Assembly (NCBI RefSeq): GCF_003443735.1
Contig: NZ_CP031969.1
Coordinates: 2,666,001 to 2,730,000, forward strand
Reading direction: 5' to 3'
DNA: 64,000 nucleotides
Source: Streptomyces sp. CC0208
GTDB taxonomy: Bacteria > Actinomycetota > Actinomycetes > Streptomycetales > Streptomycetaceae
In this document: positions 57,118 through 64,000 of the stretch, piece by piece
How positions within the stretch are numbered: the first letter of the stretch is position 1
How the letters are laid out: every line of letters begins with the position of its first letter
The notes under the pieces: generated by a model
Told to the model about the DNA's origin: nothing
What the model saw: only the letters and a program-made list of their open reading frames with translations
Databases searched by the model: none
Made by a program: the position numbers and the translations under genes

Positions 57118-58238
57118 GCCACGCCCGCCCTCACGCGCACCGTCGTCGCGATCGTCGCCGAGCCCACCACGCGGGTGTCGTCGTACAGGACGATCGCCTG
57201 GCCTGGGGCCACCCCGCGGACCGGCTCGGTGAAGGACACCCGCAGCTCCCCGTCCACCAGCTCCGCGGTGACCTCGGTCTCGCCGCCGTGGGCGCGGAGC
57301 TGGGCGGTGTAGGTGCCGGGACCGGTCGGGGCCGCGCCGCACCAGCGGGGCTTGATCGCGCTGAGGGCGGTCACGTCCAGGGCGGCGGCCGGGCCGACCG
57401 TCACCGTGTTGTTCACCGGAGAGATGTCGAGGACATAGCGCGGCTTGCCGTCGGCGGCCGGGGTGCCGATGCGCAGCCCCTTGCGCTGGCCGATCGTGAA
57501 GCCGTACGCGCCCTCGTGGGTGCCGACCTTCGCACCCGACTCGTCGACGATGTCGCCCTCCGCCCGGCCGAGGCGCGAGGCGAGGAAGCCCTGGGTGTCG
57601 CCGTCGGCGATGAAGCAGATGTCGTGCGAGTCGGGCTTCTTGGCGACCGCGAGGCCCCGGCGCTCGGCCTCGGCGCGGATCTCGTCCTTGGTGGTGACCG
57701 TGTCGCCGAGCGGGAACAGGGCGTGCGCCAGCTGCCTCTCGTCCAGGACGCCGAGGACGTACGACTGGTCCTTCGCCATGTCGGAGGCGCGGTGCAGCTC
57801 GCGGGAGCCGTCCGCGAGCGTGACCACCTTCGCGTAGTGGCCCGTGCACACCGCGTCGAAGCCCAGCGCGAGCGCCTTGTCGAGGAGCGCGGCGAACTTG
57901 ATCTTCTCGTTGCAGCGCAGGCAGGGGTTGGGGGTGCGGCCGGCCTCGTACTCGGCGACGAAGTCCTCGACGACGTCCTCGCGGAAGCGGTCGGCGAGGT
58001 CCCAGACGTAGAACGGGATGCCGATGACGTCGGCGGCACGGCGGGCGTCGCGCGAGTCCTCGATGGTGCAACAGCCACGCGCGCCCGTGCGGAACGATTG
58101 CGGGTTCGCGGAGAGCGCGAGGTGGACGCCGGTCACGTCGTGGCCGGCTTCGGCGGCACGGGCGGCGGCGACGGCGGAGTCCACTCCTCCGGACATGGCG
58201 GCGAGAACGCGAAGAGGGCGCTGCGTGGTGTCAGTCAT
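57114..58238 (-). CDS. mnmA: tRNA-specific 2-thiouridylase MnmA
   Basis: A 374-residue enzyme that adenylates and thiolates U34 of tRNA(Lys, Glu, Gln). Signatures: PP-loop [32 protein letters not shown] and [10 protein letters not shown] with the two catalytic Cys, [14 protein letters not shown]. The C-terminal beta-barrel has [12 protein letters not shown]. Sulfur is delivered from a cysteine desulfurase, and a candidate lies 2.6 kb away (60875-62044). ATG 58238, divergent from the amidase gene with a 60-bp gap. Confidence 0.96.
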   Translation of the reverse strand: MTDTTQRPLRVLAAMSGGVDSAVAAARAAEAGHDVTGVHLALSANPQSFRTGARGCCTIEDSRDARRAADVIGIPFYVWDLADRFREDVVEDFVAEYEAGRTPNPCLRCNEKIKFAALLDKALALGFDAVCTGHYAKVVTLADGSRELHRASDMAKDQSYVLGVLDERQLAHALFPLGDTVTTKDEIRAEAERRGLAVAKKPDSHDICFIADGDTQGFLASRLGRAEGDIVDESGAKVGTHEGAYGFTIGQRKGLRIGTPAADGKPRYVLDISPVNNTVTVGPAAALDVTALSAIKPRWCGAAPTGPGTYTAQLRAHGGETEVTAELVDGELRVSFTEPVRGVAPGQAIVLYDDTRVVGSATIATTVRVRAGVA

Positions 58239-58298
58239 AACCCTTCAAGAGTACGGGGACGCGGGAACCGGGGCGGCCGGGTATCCGTTGACGACCAC

Positions 58299-58964
58299 AT
58301 GGGGGCGACAGAGGGTTCCGGGGACGCCGACCGGCGCATCGGCCGGCGGGCCCTGCTCATCGGCGGCGCGGCGGCCGCCGTGGGCACGGCGGTGCTGGCC
58401 CGCGACGAGCTGGCGCGGTTGTGGTGGCGGGCGCCGGGAGTGGAGAAGCCGCGGGTCGAGGGCGCGGTCGACTTCGGCGGCGCGCAGTGGGTGGCGGCCT
58501 CCGACGCGAACTGGCGGCGCGCGGACCGGCCCGACGACTACGGCATAGACATGGTGATCATCCATGTCACCCAGGGCAGTTTCGCGAGCGCGGTGAAGGT
58601 GTTCCAGGACCCGGGCCACGGGGCGGCAGCGCACTACGTCGTCCGCAAGGACGGGCACATCACGCAGATGATCCGCGAGCTGGACGTGGCGTACCACGCG
58701 GGCAACCGCGCCTACAACGAACGCAGTGTGGGCATCGAGCACGAGGGTTTCGTCGACCGGCCCGAGGACTTCACGGACGCGATGTACGCGGCCTCGGCGC
58801 GGCTCACGGCCCGGATATGCGCGCGGTACGCCATCCCCGTCGACCGCGAGCACATCATCGGCCACGTGGAGGTGCCGGGGACGGACCACACCGACCCGGG
58901 CGAACACTGGGACTGGGACCGGTACATGAGGCTGGTGCGGAGGGCCCGGAGCGCCTCCGCCTAG
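58299..58964 (+). CDS. Exported N-acetylmuramoyl-L-alanine amidase (Amidase_2)
   Basis: A 221-residue peptidoglycan amidase. The N-terminus has a twin-Arg signal-like stretch (DRRIGRRALLIGGAAAAVGTAV) that may act as a Tat signal or membrane anchor. Catalytic domain: the first zinc His in DMVIIHVTQGSF, AAAHYVVRKDGHITQMI, RSVGIEHEGF, and HIIGHVEVPGTDHTDPGEHWDWDRY with the other His and the Asp. It cleaves the bond between MurNAc and L-Ala in cell-wall peptides. ATG 58299 has no good ribosome site; the start is therefore less sure. Confidence 0.88.
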   Translation: MGATEGSGDADRRIGRRALLIGGAAAAVGTAVLARDELARLWWRAPGVEKPRVEGAVDFGGAQWVAASDANWRRADRPDDYGIDMVIIHVTQGSFASAVKVFQDPGHGAAAHYVVRKDGHITQMIRELDVAYHAGNRAYNERSVGIEHEGFVDRPEDFTDAMYAASARLTARICARYAIPVDREHIIGHVEVPGTDHTDPGEHWDWDRYMRLVRRARSASA

Positions 58965-59145
58965 GTATGAACTTCCGGCAAGGATCACGTGTCCGATATG
59001 CCCCGCGTCCCGATCATGACCTGCGGATCGTCAACCTGGCTTTTCCTCAAGGGAGTTGACCCGAGCTCCGCTTTCACAGCTTCCCGGGCTCGCACCCAGT
59101 TTCGCCCCAGTCCTCGCACAGCCCTTGGGTCGAGGCTCCCCCGCC

Positions 59146-60669
59146 ATGACACACACCACAGACGGCCTGGGGGCCAAGCCCGAGCACTCCAAGGAGAACA
59201 GAGGCCACAAGAAGGGTCTGCACCGGCGGAAGTTCCTCGGCGGGATGGCGGGGGTGGGCCTCGGGGCCGTGGGGGCGGCAGGCGCCGCCTTCTCCCTGCT
59301 GACCGAGGGCACCCGCAGTAAGGCGGCCGCCGCGACGGACGGCACCCTCACCATCCCGGAGCTGCTGGAGGGCACCGCGTCCGACGGCACGACCACCTTC
59401 ACGCTCGCGGCACAGACCGGCACCGCCGAGGTGCTCAGCGGCGTCACCAGCAGCACCGCGGGCTACAACCAGTCGTTCCTCGGCCCCACCCTGAAGTGGA
59501 CCAAGGGCGACACCGTCCTGCTGGACATCACCAACAACCTCTCCGAGGACACCACCGTCCACTTCCACGGCGCCCACGTCCCGGCCAAGATGGACGGCGG
59601 ACCGCAGAACGCCTTCTCCGCCGGGACGACCTGGTCCCCCACCTTCACGGTCCTGGACGAGGCCAAAACCCTCTGGTACCACCCGCACGCCCTGGGTACC
59701 ACGGCCAAGCAGGCCACCCACGGCCTGGCCGGGATGATCATCGTGGAGGACGACTCCGACGCCTCCGCCGCGCTGCCCAGCGACTACGGCGTGGACGACA
59801 TCCCGCTCATCTTCCAGTGCCTGGCCGTGGACAGTGCCGGTGACATCAAGTACGACCAGAGCGGCTATCTCAGCTCCGGCCTCAGCTTCCCGGTGCTGGT
59901 CAACGGCGAGAACGTCGACGACACCACCCTCGCCTTCGCCGCGACCAAGACCCGCAACCGCTTCCGGGCGCTCAACGCCTCCCCCTCCGACATCATCACC
60001 CTCCAGCGCAGCGACGGGGGCACGCTGACTCAGATCGCCACCGACCAGGGCTATCTGGCGGAGGCGGCCGAGGTGACCACCATCCGGCTGGTGGCCGGGG
60101 CGCGCGCCGAGTTCGTCATGGACGTCACCGCGGACGTCACGCTCCAGGTGGTCATCACGACCGGCTGGATCCGCGGCGGCTCCGGCACCTACGACTTCCT
60201 CACCGTCACGGCGGGCGGCACCGACACCCCGGACGACCTGCCGAGCACCCTCAACACCATCGAGCGGTACGACACCTCCGACTTCACGGCACGCACCATC
60301 ACGCTCAGCAACACGGGCGCGACGATGAAGATCAACGGTACGGCCGGGCTCACCATGTCCGGCATGACGATGATCAGCACCACGCTGGGCGCGAAGGAGA
60401 TCTGGACGATCACCAACGCCAGTCAGCTGGAGCACTCGTTCCATCTGCACGACGTGCCCTACCAGCTCGTCTCAATCAACGGCGAGGAGCCCACAGGGGT
60501 CGAACTCGGCTGGTACGACACGTACGAGGTCGTCGGCGGCGGCAAGATCGTGATCGCGATGGAGTTCACGGACTTCGCCGACGACACCTACATGTACATG
60601 CTCCACTGCCATCTGCTGCAGCACGAGGACGAGGGAATGATGGCCTCCCTCATGGTGACGGAGAGCTGA
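59146..60669 (+). CDS. Tat-exported multicopper oxidase (laccase-like)
   Basis: A 507-residue three-domain copper oxidase. The signal HRRKFLGGMAGVGLGAVGAA is a Tat signal. The four copper motifs are complete: VHFHGAHVP, LWYHPHALG, HSFHLHDVPYQL and MLHCHLLQHEDEGMM (type 1 Cys with its His and Met). It oxidises phenols, metals or bilirubin-like substrates with oxygen; some family members act in copper tolerance or morphology. ATG 59146 chosen by homology; frames from 59056 add only leader sequence. Monocistronic, followed by a hairpin. Confidence 0.92.
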   Translation: MTHTTDGLGAKPEHSKENRGHKKGLHRRKFLGGMAGVGLGAVGAAGAAFSLLTEGTRSKAAAATDGTLTIPELLEGTASDGTTTFTLAAQTGTAEVLSGVTSSTAGYNQSFLGPTLKWTKGDTVLLDITNNLSEDTTVHFHGAHVPAKMDGGPQNAFSAGTTWSPTFTVLDEAKTLWYHPHALGTTAKQATHGLAGMIIVEDDSDASAALPSDYGVDDIPLIFQCLAVDSAGDIKYDQSGYLSSGLSFPVLVNGENVDDTTLAFAATKTRNRFRALNASPSDIITLQRSDGGTLTQIATDQGYLAEAAEVTTIRLVAGARAEFVMDVTADVTLQVVITTGWIRGGSGTYDFLTVTAGGTDTPDDLPSTLNTIERYDTSDFTARTITLSNTGATMKINGTAGLTMSGMTMISTTLGAKEIWTITNASQLEHSFHLHDVPYQLVSINGEEPTGVELGWYDTYEVVGGGKIVIAMEFTDFADDTYMYMLHCHLLQHEDEGMMASLMVTES

Positions 60670-60681
60670 CATCGGACAACG

Positions 60682-60714
60682 GCTGCCGTCGGCAGTGCCA
60701 GGGCCGACGGCAGC
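60682..60714 (+). terminator. Hairpin after the multicopper oxidase gene
   Basis: Perfect 11-bp stem GCTGCCGTCGG/CCGACGGCAGC with an 11-nt loop, 12 nt after the stop. No T-tract. Confidence 0.68.
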
Positions 60715-60736
60715 CCCTGCCCCAGCGCGCCGCGCC

Positions 60737-60760
60737 GCAGCCGCAGCCGCAGCCGCAGCC
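60737..60760 (+). repeat. GCAGCC hexamer microsatellite, four units
   Basis: Four perfect copies of GCAGCC between the oxidase gene and the cysteine desulfurase gene. On the minus strand it encodes Arg-Leu repeats in an open frame I reject as a gene. Probably polymerase slippage. Confidence 0.75.
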
Positions 60761-60874
60761 GCGGGAAGGATGCGGCGAAGGCGAGCGCGGAGGCGATGAG
60801 GACCGAGCAGAGGCAGCGGATCAGGGTGCGGCCCGCGATGGGTTCGCAGCACGGTGCCTTCGGGGGCGTAGGCG

Positions 60875-62044
60875 TTACGTCAGCCCCGCCGCGCGGGCCC
60901 GTTCCACCGCCGGGCCGATGGCCTTGGCGACCGCCTCGACGTCCGCCTCGGTGGAGGTGTGGCCGAGGGAGAAGCGCAGGGTGCCGCGGGCCAGGTCGGG
61001 GTCGGTGCCGGTGGCCAGCAGGACGTGGCTGGGCTGGGCGACGCCCGCGGTGCAGGCGGAGCCGGTGGAGCACTCGATGCCCTGCGCGTCCAGGAGCAGC
61101 AGCAGGGAGTCGCCCTCGCAGCCGGGGAAGGTGAAGTGGGCGTTGGCCGGGAGCCGTCCTCCCGGTGCCGGGTCGCCGCCGAGGATCGCGTCCGGGACCG
61201 CCGTACGGACCGCCTCCACCAGGGAGTCGCGCAGGGTGCCGATCTCGGCCTGGAACCACTCGCGCTGTTCGGCGGCGAGGCGGCCGGCCACCGCGAAGGA
61301 GGCGATGGCGGGGACGTCGAGGGTGCCGGAGCGGACGTGGCGCTCCTGGCCGCCGCCGTGCAGGACGGGGACCGGGGTCCACTCCCGGCCGAGGACGAGC
61401 GCGCCGATGCCGTACGGGCCGCCGATCTTGTGGCCCGACACCGTCATCGCGGCGAGGCCGGAGGCGGCGAAGTCGACGGGGACCTGGCCGAAGGCCTGGA
61501 CCGCGTCGGCGTGCAGCGGGACGCCGAACTCGGCGGCGACCTCTGCGAGTTCGCGGACCGGCAGGATCGTGCCGATCTCGTTGTTGGCCCACATGACCGT
61601 GGCCAGGGCGACGTCGTCGGGGTGGTGGGCGATGGCCTCGCGCAGGGCTTCGGGGTGGACCCGGCCGTGCTTGTCGACGGGGAGGTACTCGACGGTGGCG
61701 CCCTCGTGTTCGCCGAGCCAGTGGACGGCGTCGAGGACGGCGTGGTGTTCGACGGGGCTGGCGAGGACCCGCGTCCTTGCGGGGTCCGCGTCCCGCCGGG
61801 ACCAGTACAGGCCCTTCACGGCGAGGTTGTCGGCCTCCGTGCCGCCGGAGGTGAGGACGATCTCGCTGGGGCGGGCACCGAGCGCCTCCGCGAGGGTCTC
61901 GCGGGATTCCTCGACCGTGCGGCGGGCCCTGCGGCCGGAGGCGTGGAGGGAAGAGGCGTTGCCGGTGACGCCGAGGTGGGCGCTGAGCGCCTCGACCGCC
62001 TCGGGAAGCATCGGCGTGGTCGCGGCGTGGTCGAGGTATGCCAT
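60875..62044 (-). CDS. Cysteine desulfurase (IscS/NifS type)
   Basis: A 389-residue PLP enzyme that takes sulfur from cysteine for tRNA thiolation and iron-sulfur clusters. Signatures: [67 protein letters not shown] lysine in [17 protein letters not shown], active Cys in [19 protein letters not shown]. It is a group I (IscS-like) protein with the full loop. Context with mnmA suggests it feeds sulfur to MnmA. ATG 62044. Confidence 0.95.
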   Translation of the reverse strand: MAYLDHAATTPMLPEAVEALSAHLGVTGNASSLHASGRRARRTVEESRETLAEALGARPSEIVLTSGGTEADNLAVKGLYWSRRDADPARTRVLASPVEHHAVLDAVHWLGEHEGATVEYLPVDKHGRVHPEALREAIAHHPDDVALATVMWANNEIGTILPVRELAEVAAEFGVPLHADAVQAFGQVPVDFAASGLAAMTVSGHKIGGPYGIGALVLGREWTPVPVLHGGGQERHVRSGTLDVPAIASFAVAGRLAAEQREWFQAEIGTLRDSLVEAVRTAVPDAILGGDPAPGGRLPANAHFTFPGCEGDSLLLLLDAQGIECSTGSACTAGVAQPSHVLLATGTDPDLARGTLRFSLGHTSTEADVEAVAKAIGPAVERARAAGLT

Positions 62045-62110
62045 GGTGACGCCGATTCTACGGGTCGCGGGTGCGCACCCTCAGGCCAGGACCGGCCGCC
62101 GCCGCAGGTC

Positions 62111-62377
62111 TCAGAAGCTCCAGGACGGCGTGCTGTCCAGCTGCATGAAGGCCACCAGGACCAGGAGGTCGGCCACTCCGAGGCCGAGACCCAGGTAGGC
62201 GCGGCCGCGGCGGGCGGTGCCGCGCCACAGGGCCACCGCGGCCAGGACGATGGCGATCGGGCCGAGGAAGACGTTGAGGACGAGGAGGCCGACGAGACCG
62301 AGGATGAAGGACGCCACGGCCATGCCGTCGGCGTCACGGGCACCGGTCTGCTGGGTGGCCTGCGCGGTGAGCTGCAT
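62111..62377 (-). CDS. Small membrane protein, DUF4190-like (88 aa)
   Basis: Starts MQLTAQATQQTGARDADGMA, then two hydrophobic helices: VASFILGLVGLLVLNVFLGP and YLGLGLGVADLLVLVAFM, with the DUF4190-type loop LAAVALWRGTARRGRA between. GGAGC lies about 11 nt before ATG 62377. Function unknown. The gene is 35 nt from a second small membrane-protein gene on the same strand, probably one operon. Confidence 0.82.
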   Translation of the reverse strand: MQLTAQATQQTGARDADGMAVASFILGLVGLLVLNVFLGPIAIVLAAVALWRGTARRGRAYLGLGLGVADLLVLVAFMQLDSTPSWSF

Positions 62378-62412
62378 GGTGATCAGTGCTCCTGGGGACG
62401 ACGGGGCGGGGG

Positions 62413-62577
62413 TCAGTGGGCCGAGGTACGGCGGCGGGCGTGGCGCTCGCGGAGCGCGAAGATGCCCAGCCAGGCGGCGATCACGACGGCGGCGACGGCG
62501 GTGAAGGTGAGCGGCGCGTGGGCGACGGTGCCCAGGACGACGCCGAGGAGCATGAGTGCGGCGACGAGGAACAGCAT
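62413..62577 (-). CDS. Small membrane protein (54 aa)
   Basis: MLFLVAALMLLGVVLGTVAH, then APLTFTAVAAVVIAAWLGIF, ending ALRERHARRRTSAH. Two membrane helices and a short basic tail, so the C-terminus is probably inside. GGAGGGGG lies 9 nt before ATG 62577, a strong ribosome site. It is the first gene of a pair with the DUF4190-like gene and divergent from the TetR gene; the operator at 62618-62645 sits just upstream, so it is a likely target of that regulator. Confidence 0.72.
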   Translation of the reverse strand: MLFLVAALMLLGVVLGTVAHAPLTFTAVAAVVIAAWLGIFALRERHARRRTSAH

Positions 62578-62617
62578 GGGACGGATCCCCCTCCGATTCG
62601 GCGGTCGTTACGTTTGG

Positions 62618-62645
62618 GTGAACAGTTGTAGTTACACTTGTTCAC
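62618..62645. promoter_or_regulatory. Long dyad operator upstream of the TetR gene
   Basis: A 28-bp imperfect dyad: outer arms GTGAACA/TGTTCAC and inner arms TGTA/TACA, with 2-nt gaps, centred on GT at 62631-62632. It lies between the divergent small membrane gene and the TetR gene, so it could control both. Confidence 0.65.
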
Positions 62646-62690
62646 TGACTTCAGAGTCTAGCGCGTGTACGGCTTTCCAATTACAGAGAA

Positions 62691-62703
62691 CAGTTGTTAA
62701 CTG
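62691..62703. promoter_or_regulatory. Second palindrome CAGTT-3-AACTG before the TetR start
   Basis: Perfect 5-bp arms, ending 6 nt before ATG 62710. It shares GAACAGTTGT with the 28-bp dyad, suggesting a second binding site of the same regulator close to the translation start. Confidence 0.45.
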
Positions 62704-62709
62704 GATGAC

Positions 62710-63336
62710 ATGAGTCACACCCTCGGCCTCCGGCAGGCACAGAAGCAGAAGACCCGGCAGGCGCTCCTGGACGCGGCCCTGGGGCTGCTGGAGGAGCAGA
62801 GCCTGAGCAGCCTGGGTCTGCGCGAGGTCACGCGTGCCGTCGGCGTCGCGCCGACCGCCTTCTACCGGCACTTCCGCTCCATCGCGGATCTTGGTGTGGC
62901 CCTCGTCGAGGAGGCGTTGGGCAGCCTGCACCCGATGATCCGGACGACGGTGTCCACGGCCGACGACCACGGCCAACGCATCAAGCGCGCCATCGAGTTG
63001 ATCGCCGGCCATGTAGACGCGTACCCCGCTCACGTCCGATTCATCGCCCGTGAACGACATGGCGGAGTCCAGCCGGTCCGGGAGGCCATCCGGGACCAAC
63101 TGGCCCGGTTCGGGCAGGAGGTGAAGGACGAGCTGGCCAAGGACCCGGTGTCCGGCGGCTGGAGCGAGGACGACCTGCTGATGCTGGCCAACCTCTACGT
63201 CGACCAGATGCTGATCACGGCCTCGCTGTTCCTGGAGGCCCTGGAGGCGCCCCCGGAGGAACGGGACCGCGTGTGCCAGGTGGCGGAGCGTCAGATGCGA
63301 CTGATCAGCATCGGCCGCCAACACTGGCTGGATTAG
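62710..63336 (+). CDS. TetR-family regulator resembling FabR
   Basis: A 208-residue regulator. The HTH half reads QKQKTRQALLDAALGLLEEQ, then SLGLREVTRAVGVAPTAFYRH, then FRSIADLGVALVEEALG; this closely follows the pattern of E. coli FabR ([20 protein letters not shown]), the repressor of unsaturated fatty acid genes. The C-terminal domain includes VRFIARERHGGVQPVREAI, also FabR-like. The likely role is control of membrane lipid or desaturase genes, including the neighbouring membrane-protein genes. ATG 62710 has an operator-like palindrome directly upstream and no clear ribosome site. Confidence 0.88.
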   Translation: MSHTLGLRQAQKQKTRQALLDAALGLLEEQSLSSLGLREVTRAVGVAPTAFYRHFRSIADLGVALVEEALGSLHPMIRTTVSTADDHGQRIKRAIELIAGHVDAYPAHVRFIARERHGGVQPVREAIRDQLARFGQEVKDELAKDPVSGGWSEDDLLMLANLYVDQMLITASLFLEALEAPPEERDRVCQVAERQMRLISIGRQHWLD

Positions 63337-63350
63337 TCACCACACACAGA

Positions 63351-63381
63351 GGCGGCACCCCCGTTCACCGGGAGTGCCGCC
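63351..63381. terminator. Terminator between the TetR gene and the lipoprotein gene
   Basis: Imperfect 13-bp stem GGCGGCACCCCCG/CGGGAGTGCCGCC with loop TTCAC (one C·A mismatch), lying between convergent genes. The rest of the gap to 63407 is empty. Confidence 0.72.
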
Positions 63382-63407
63382 CCTGCCGTACGGCGTCCTA
63401 CGCCATG

Positions 63408-63809
63408 TCAGCTCTTCGTCGCCGCCGCGCTCGGCGCACCGGTGGGCGCACCGCTGGGCGCGCCGCTCGGGGCCGCGCCGCCCGCGCCGCCGCCGGGACC
63501 GCCGCAGCCGCCCATGCCGCCGCCCTGGCCACCCTGGCCACCCTGGCCGCCGCCGGGCCCACCGCTCGGGATGCCGGAGGGGGTGCCGCTGGGCGCGCCC
63601 GAAGGCCGGGCGGTCGCGTTGCCGGTGGGGGCGCCCGAGGGGGCGCCGCTGGGCATGCCGGACGCGTTGCCGGTGGGGGCCTGACAGTTCTGCCCGCCCG
63701 AGGTGCCGCTGTTCGAGGTCGACGACGAGTCGCCCGAGCCGCAGGCCACCAGGGCGAGGGGCGAGAGCGCCAGCAGGGCCACGGCGGGGAGGAGACGCAC
63801 ACGCTTCAT
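63408..63809 (-). CDS. Low-complexity Gly/Ser/Pro-rich lipoprotein (133 aa)
   Basis: The signal peptide MKRVRLLPAVALLALSPLAL ends with VACGSG, a lipobox (lipidated Cys about residue 23). The rest is nearly all repeats: (S/T)GAPSG or SGMPSG units, a run GGGQGGQGGQGGGMGG, then more SGAPSG units. Two Cys occur in the mature part (QNCQAPTG, MGGCGGPG). Such a protein should be a flexible surface or wall-spanning polymer. No enzymatic motif. Unit numbers may vary between strains because of slippage. ATG 63809. Confidence 0.82.
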   Translation of the reverse strand: MKRVRLLPAVALLALSPLALVACGSGDSSSTSNSGTSGGQNCQAPTGNASGMPSGAPSGAPTGNATARPSGAPSGTPSGIPSGGPGGGQGGQGGQGGGMGGCGGPGGGAGGAAPSGAPSGAPTGAPSAAATKS

Positions 63810-64000
63810 GAGAGACAGCTCCGGGGAAGATGAGGAAGTCCTGAGGTCGGGAACTGTCGCAACGGCCCCTGAGCCTTCGTTGGGCCCGGCCTGTCCCCCG
63901 CCTGTGCGGGAGGCAAAGCGCGGCTAAAGCAGCCCCTCTGAGCTGGGGTTCTGCGAGGACCGCCCACTCACCCGCTGGTACAAGTTCGTGACGGAAGCGG
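63810..64000. other. Upstream region and unassigned right edge
   Basis: The first ~100 bases hold the lipoprotein promoter region. From about 63928 to the edge one plus-strand frame reads SSPSELGFCEDRPLTRWYKF then VTEA, which looks coding, but no start or homology can be given; it may be part of a gene continuing beyond the window. Confidence 0.3.

Noticed and set aside
60588..60872. Minus-strand open frame downstream of the cysteine desulfurase encoding Arg-Leu repeats
   Set aside because: No start codon or ribosome site, overlaps the 3' end of the multicopper oxidase, and the repeats come from the GCAGCC microsatellite.
63442..63684. Plus-strand Gly/Pro-rich open frame opposite the lipoprotein
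   Set aside because: Mirror of the repeat region; no start context. The minus strand has a proper signal peptide and lipobox.

Overview
The window is a high-GC actinobacterial chromosome segment, almost certainly from Streptomyces. The reasons are strong G/C bias at third codon positions, many GTG starts, GGAGG-type ribosome sites, Tat signal peptides, LuxR/LAL, PucR and DUF397/DUF5753 regulators, and a gene order that I recall (not searched) as matching the S. coelicolor region around SCO5483-SCO5530. It is mainly core chromosome. I see no prophage, insertion sequence, integrase, CRISPR array, rRNA or tRNA gene.

Layout. 1-2190: the 5' part of a secreted carbohydrate-binding protein, then a scar in which an anti-sigma-type ATPase gene and a DUF5753 regulator gene are fused tail to tail, with an intact DUF397 gene and unidentified coding remnants. 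2190-4071: cimA (citramalate synthase) with a possible leader/attenuator. 4105-7397: two secreted beta-propeller (PD40) proteins. 7501-12280: a compact operon ureAB, a duplicated ureAB-tail ORF, ureC, agmatine deiminase, a Cys-rich protein and a TetR regulator, preceded by two related operator-like sites. 12401-14787: ilvE and leuB. 14930-16670: a Tat phosphatase and a 43-residue basic protein. 16991-21146: proline catabolism (P5C dehydrogenase, proline dehydrogenase) with a divergent PucR regulator. 21201-21325: an ABC-ATPase remnant. 21378-23568: a divergent TetR/MFS efflux pair with a multi-repeat operator. 23629-29130: serA, ilvC, ilvN, ilvB, with the MRTRILVLGKRVG leader peptide and attenuator ahead of ilvB. 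29164-32364: a GGDEF/EAL membrane protein (cdgC-like).

32610-44941: accessory and signalling genes (hydroxyacid dehydrogenase, aldo/keto reductase, PQQ-type sugar dehydrogenase lipoprotein, LAL regulator, MmpL transporter, GNAT, methyltransferase). 44993-48563: gatB, a small membrane protein, gatA and gatC for the Glu-tRNA(Gln) amidotransferase. 48701-50950: a second GGDEF/EAL protein (rmdB-like). 51223-62044: ligA, a MetE-C-like protein, SDR, LOG, DUF427, alpha/beta hydrolase, mnmA, a Tat amidase, a Tat multicopper oxidase and a cysteine desulfurase. 62111-64000: two small membrane proteins, a FabR-like TetR with a long dyad operator, and a low-complexity lipoprotein.

Functional themes. Branched-chain amino acid synthesis is spread over cimA, ilvE, leuB, ilvC, ilvN and ilvB, with serA alongside, and the sequence shows transcription attenuation at ilvB and possibly at cimA. 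Two c-di-GMP proteins share the window: one has an intact GGDEF and a degenerate EAL domain, the other has both motifs intact, which suggests opposing activities. mnmA and the cysteine desulfurase probably cooperate in tRNA 2-thiolation. The most unusual structural signals are the gene scars at 1.0-2.2 kb and 21.2 kb, the tandem duplication at the ureAB/ureC junction, and a leader with two mutually exclusive hairpins at 40.0 kb.
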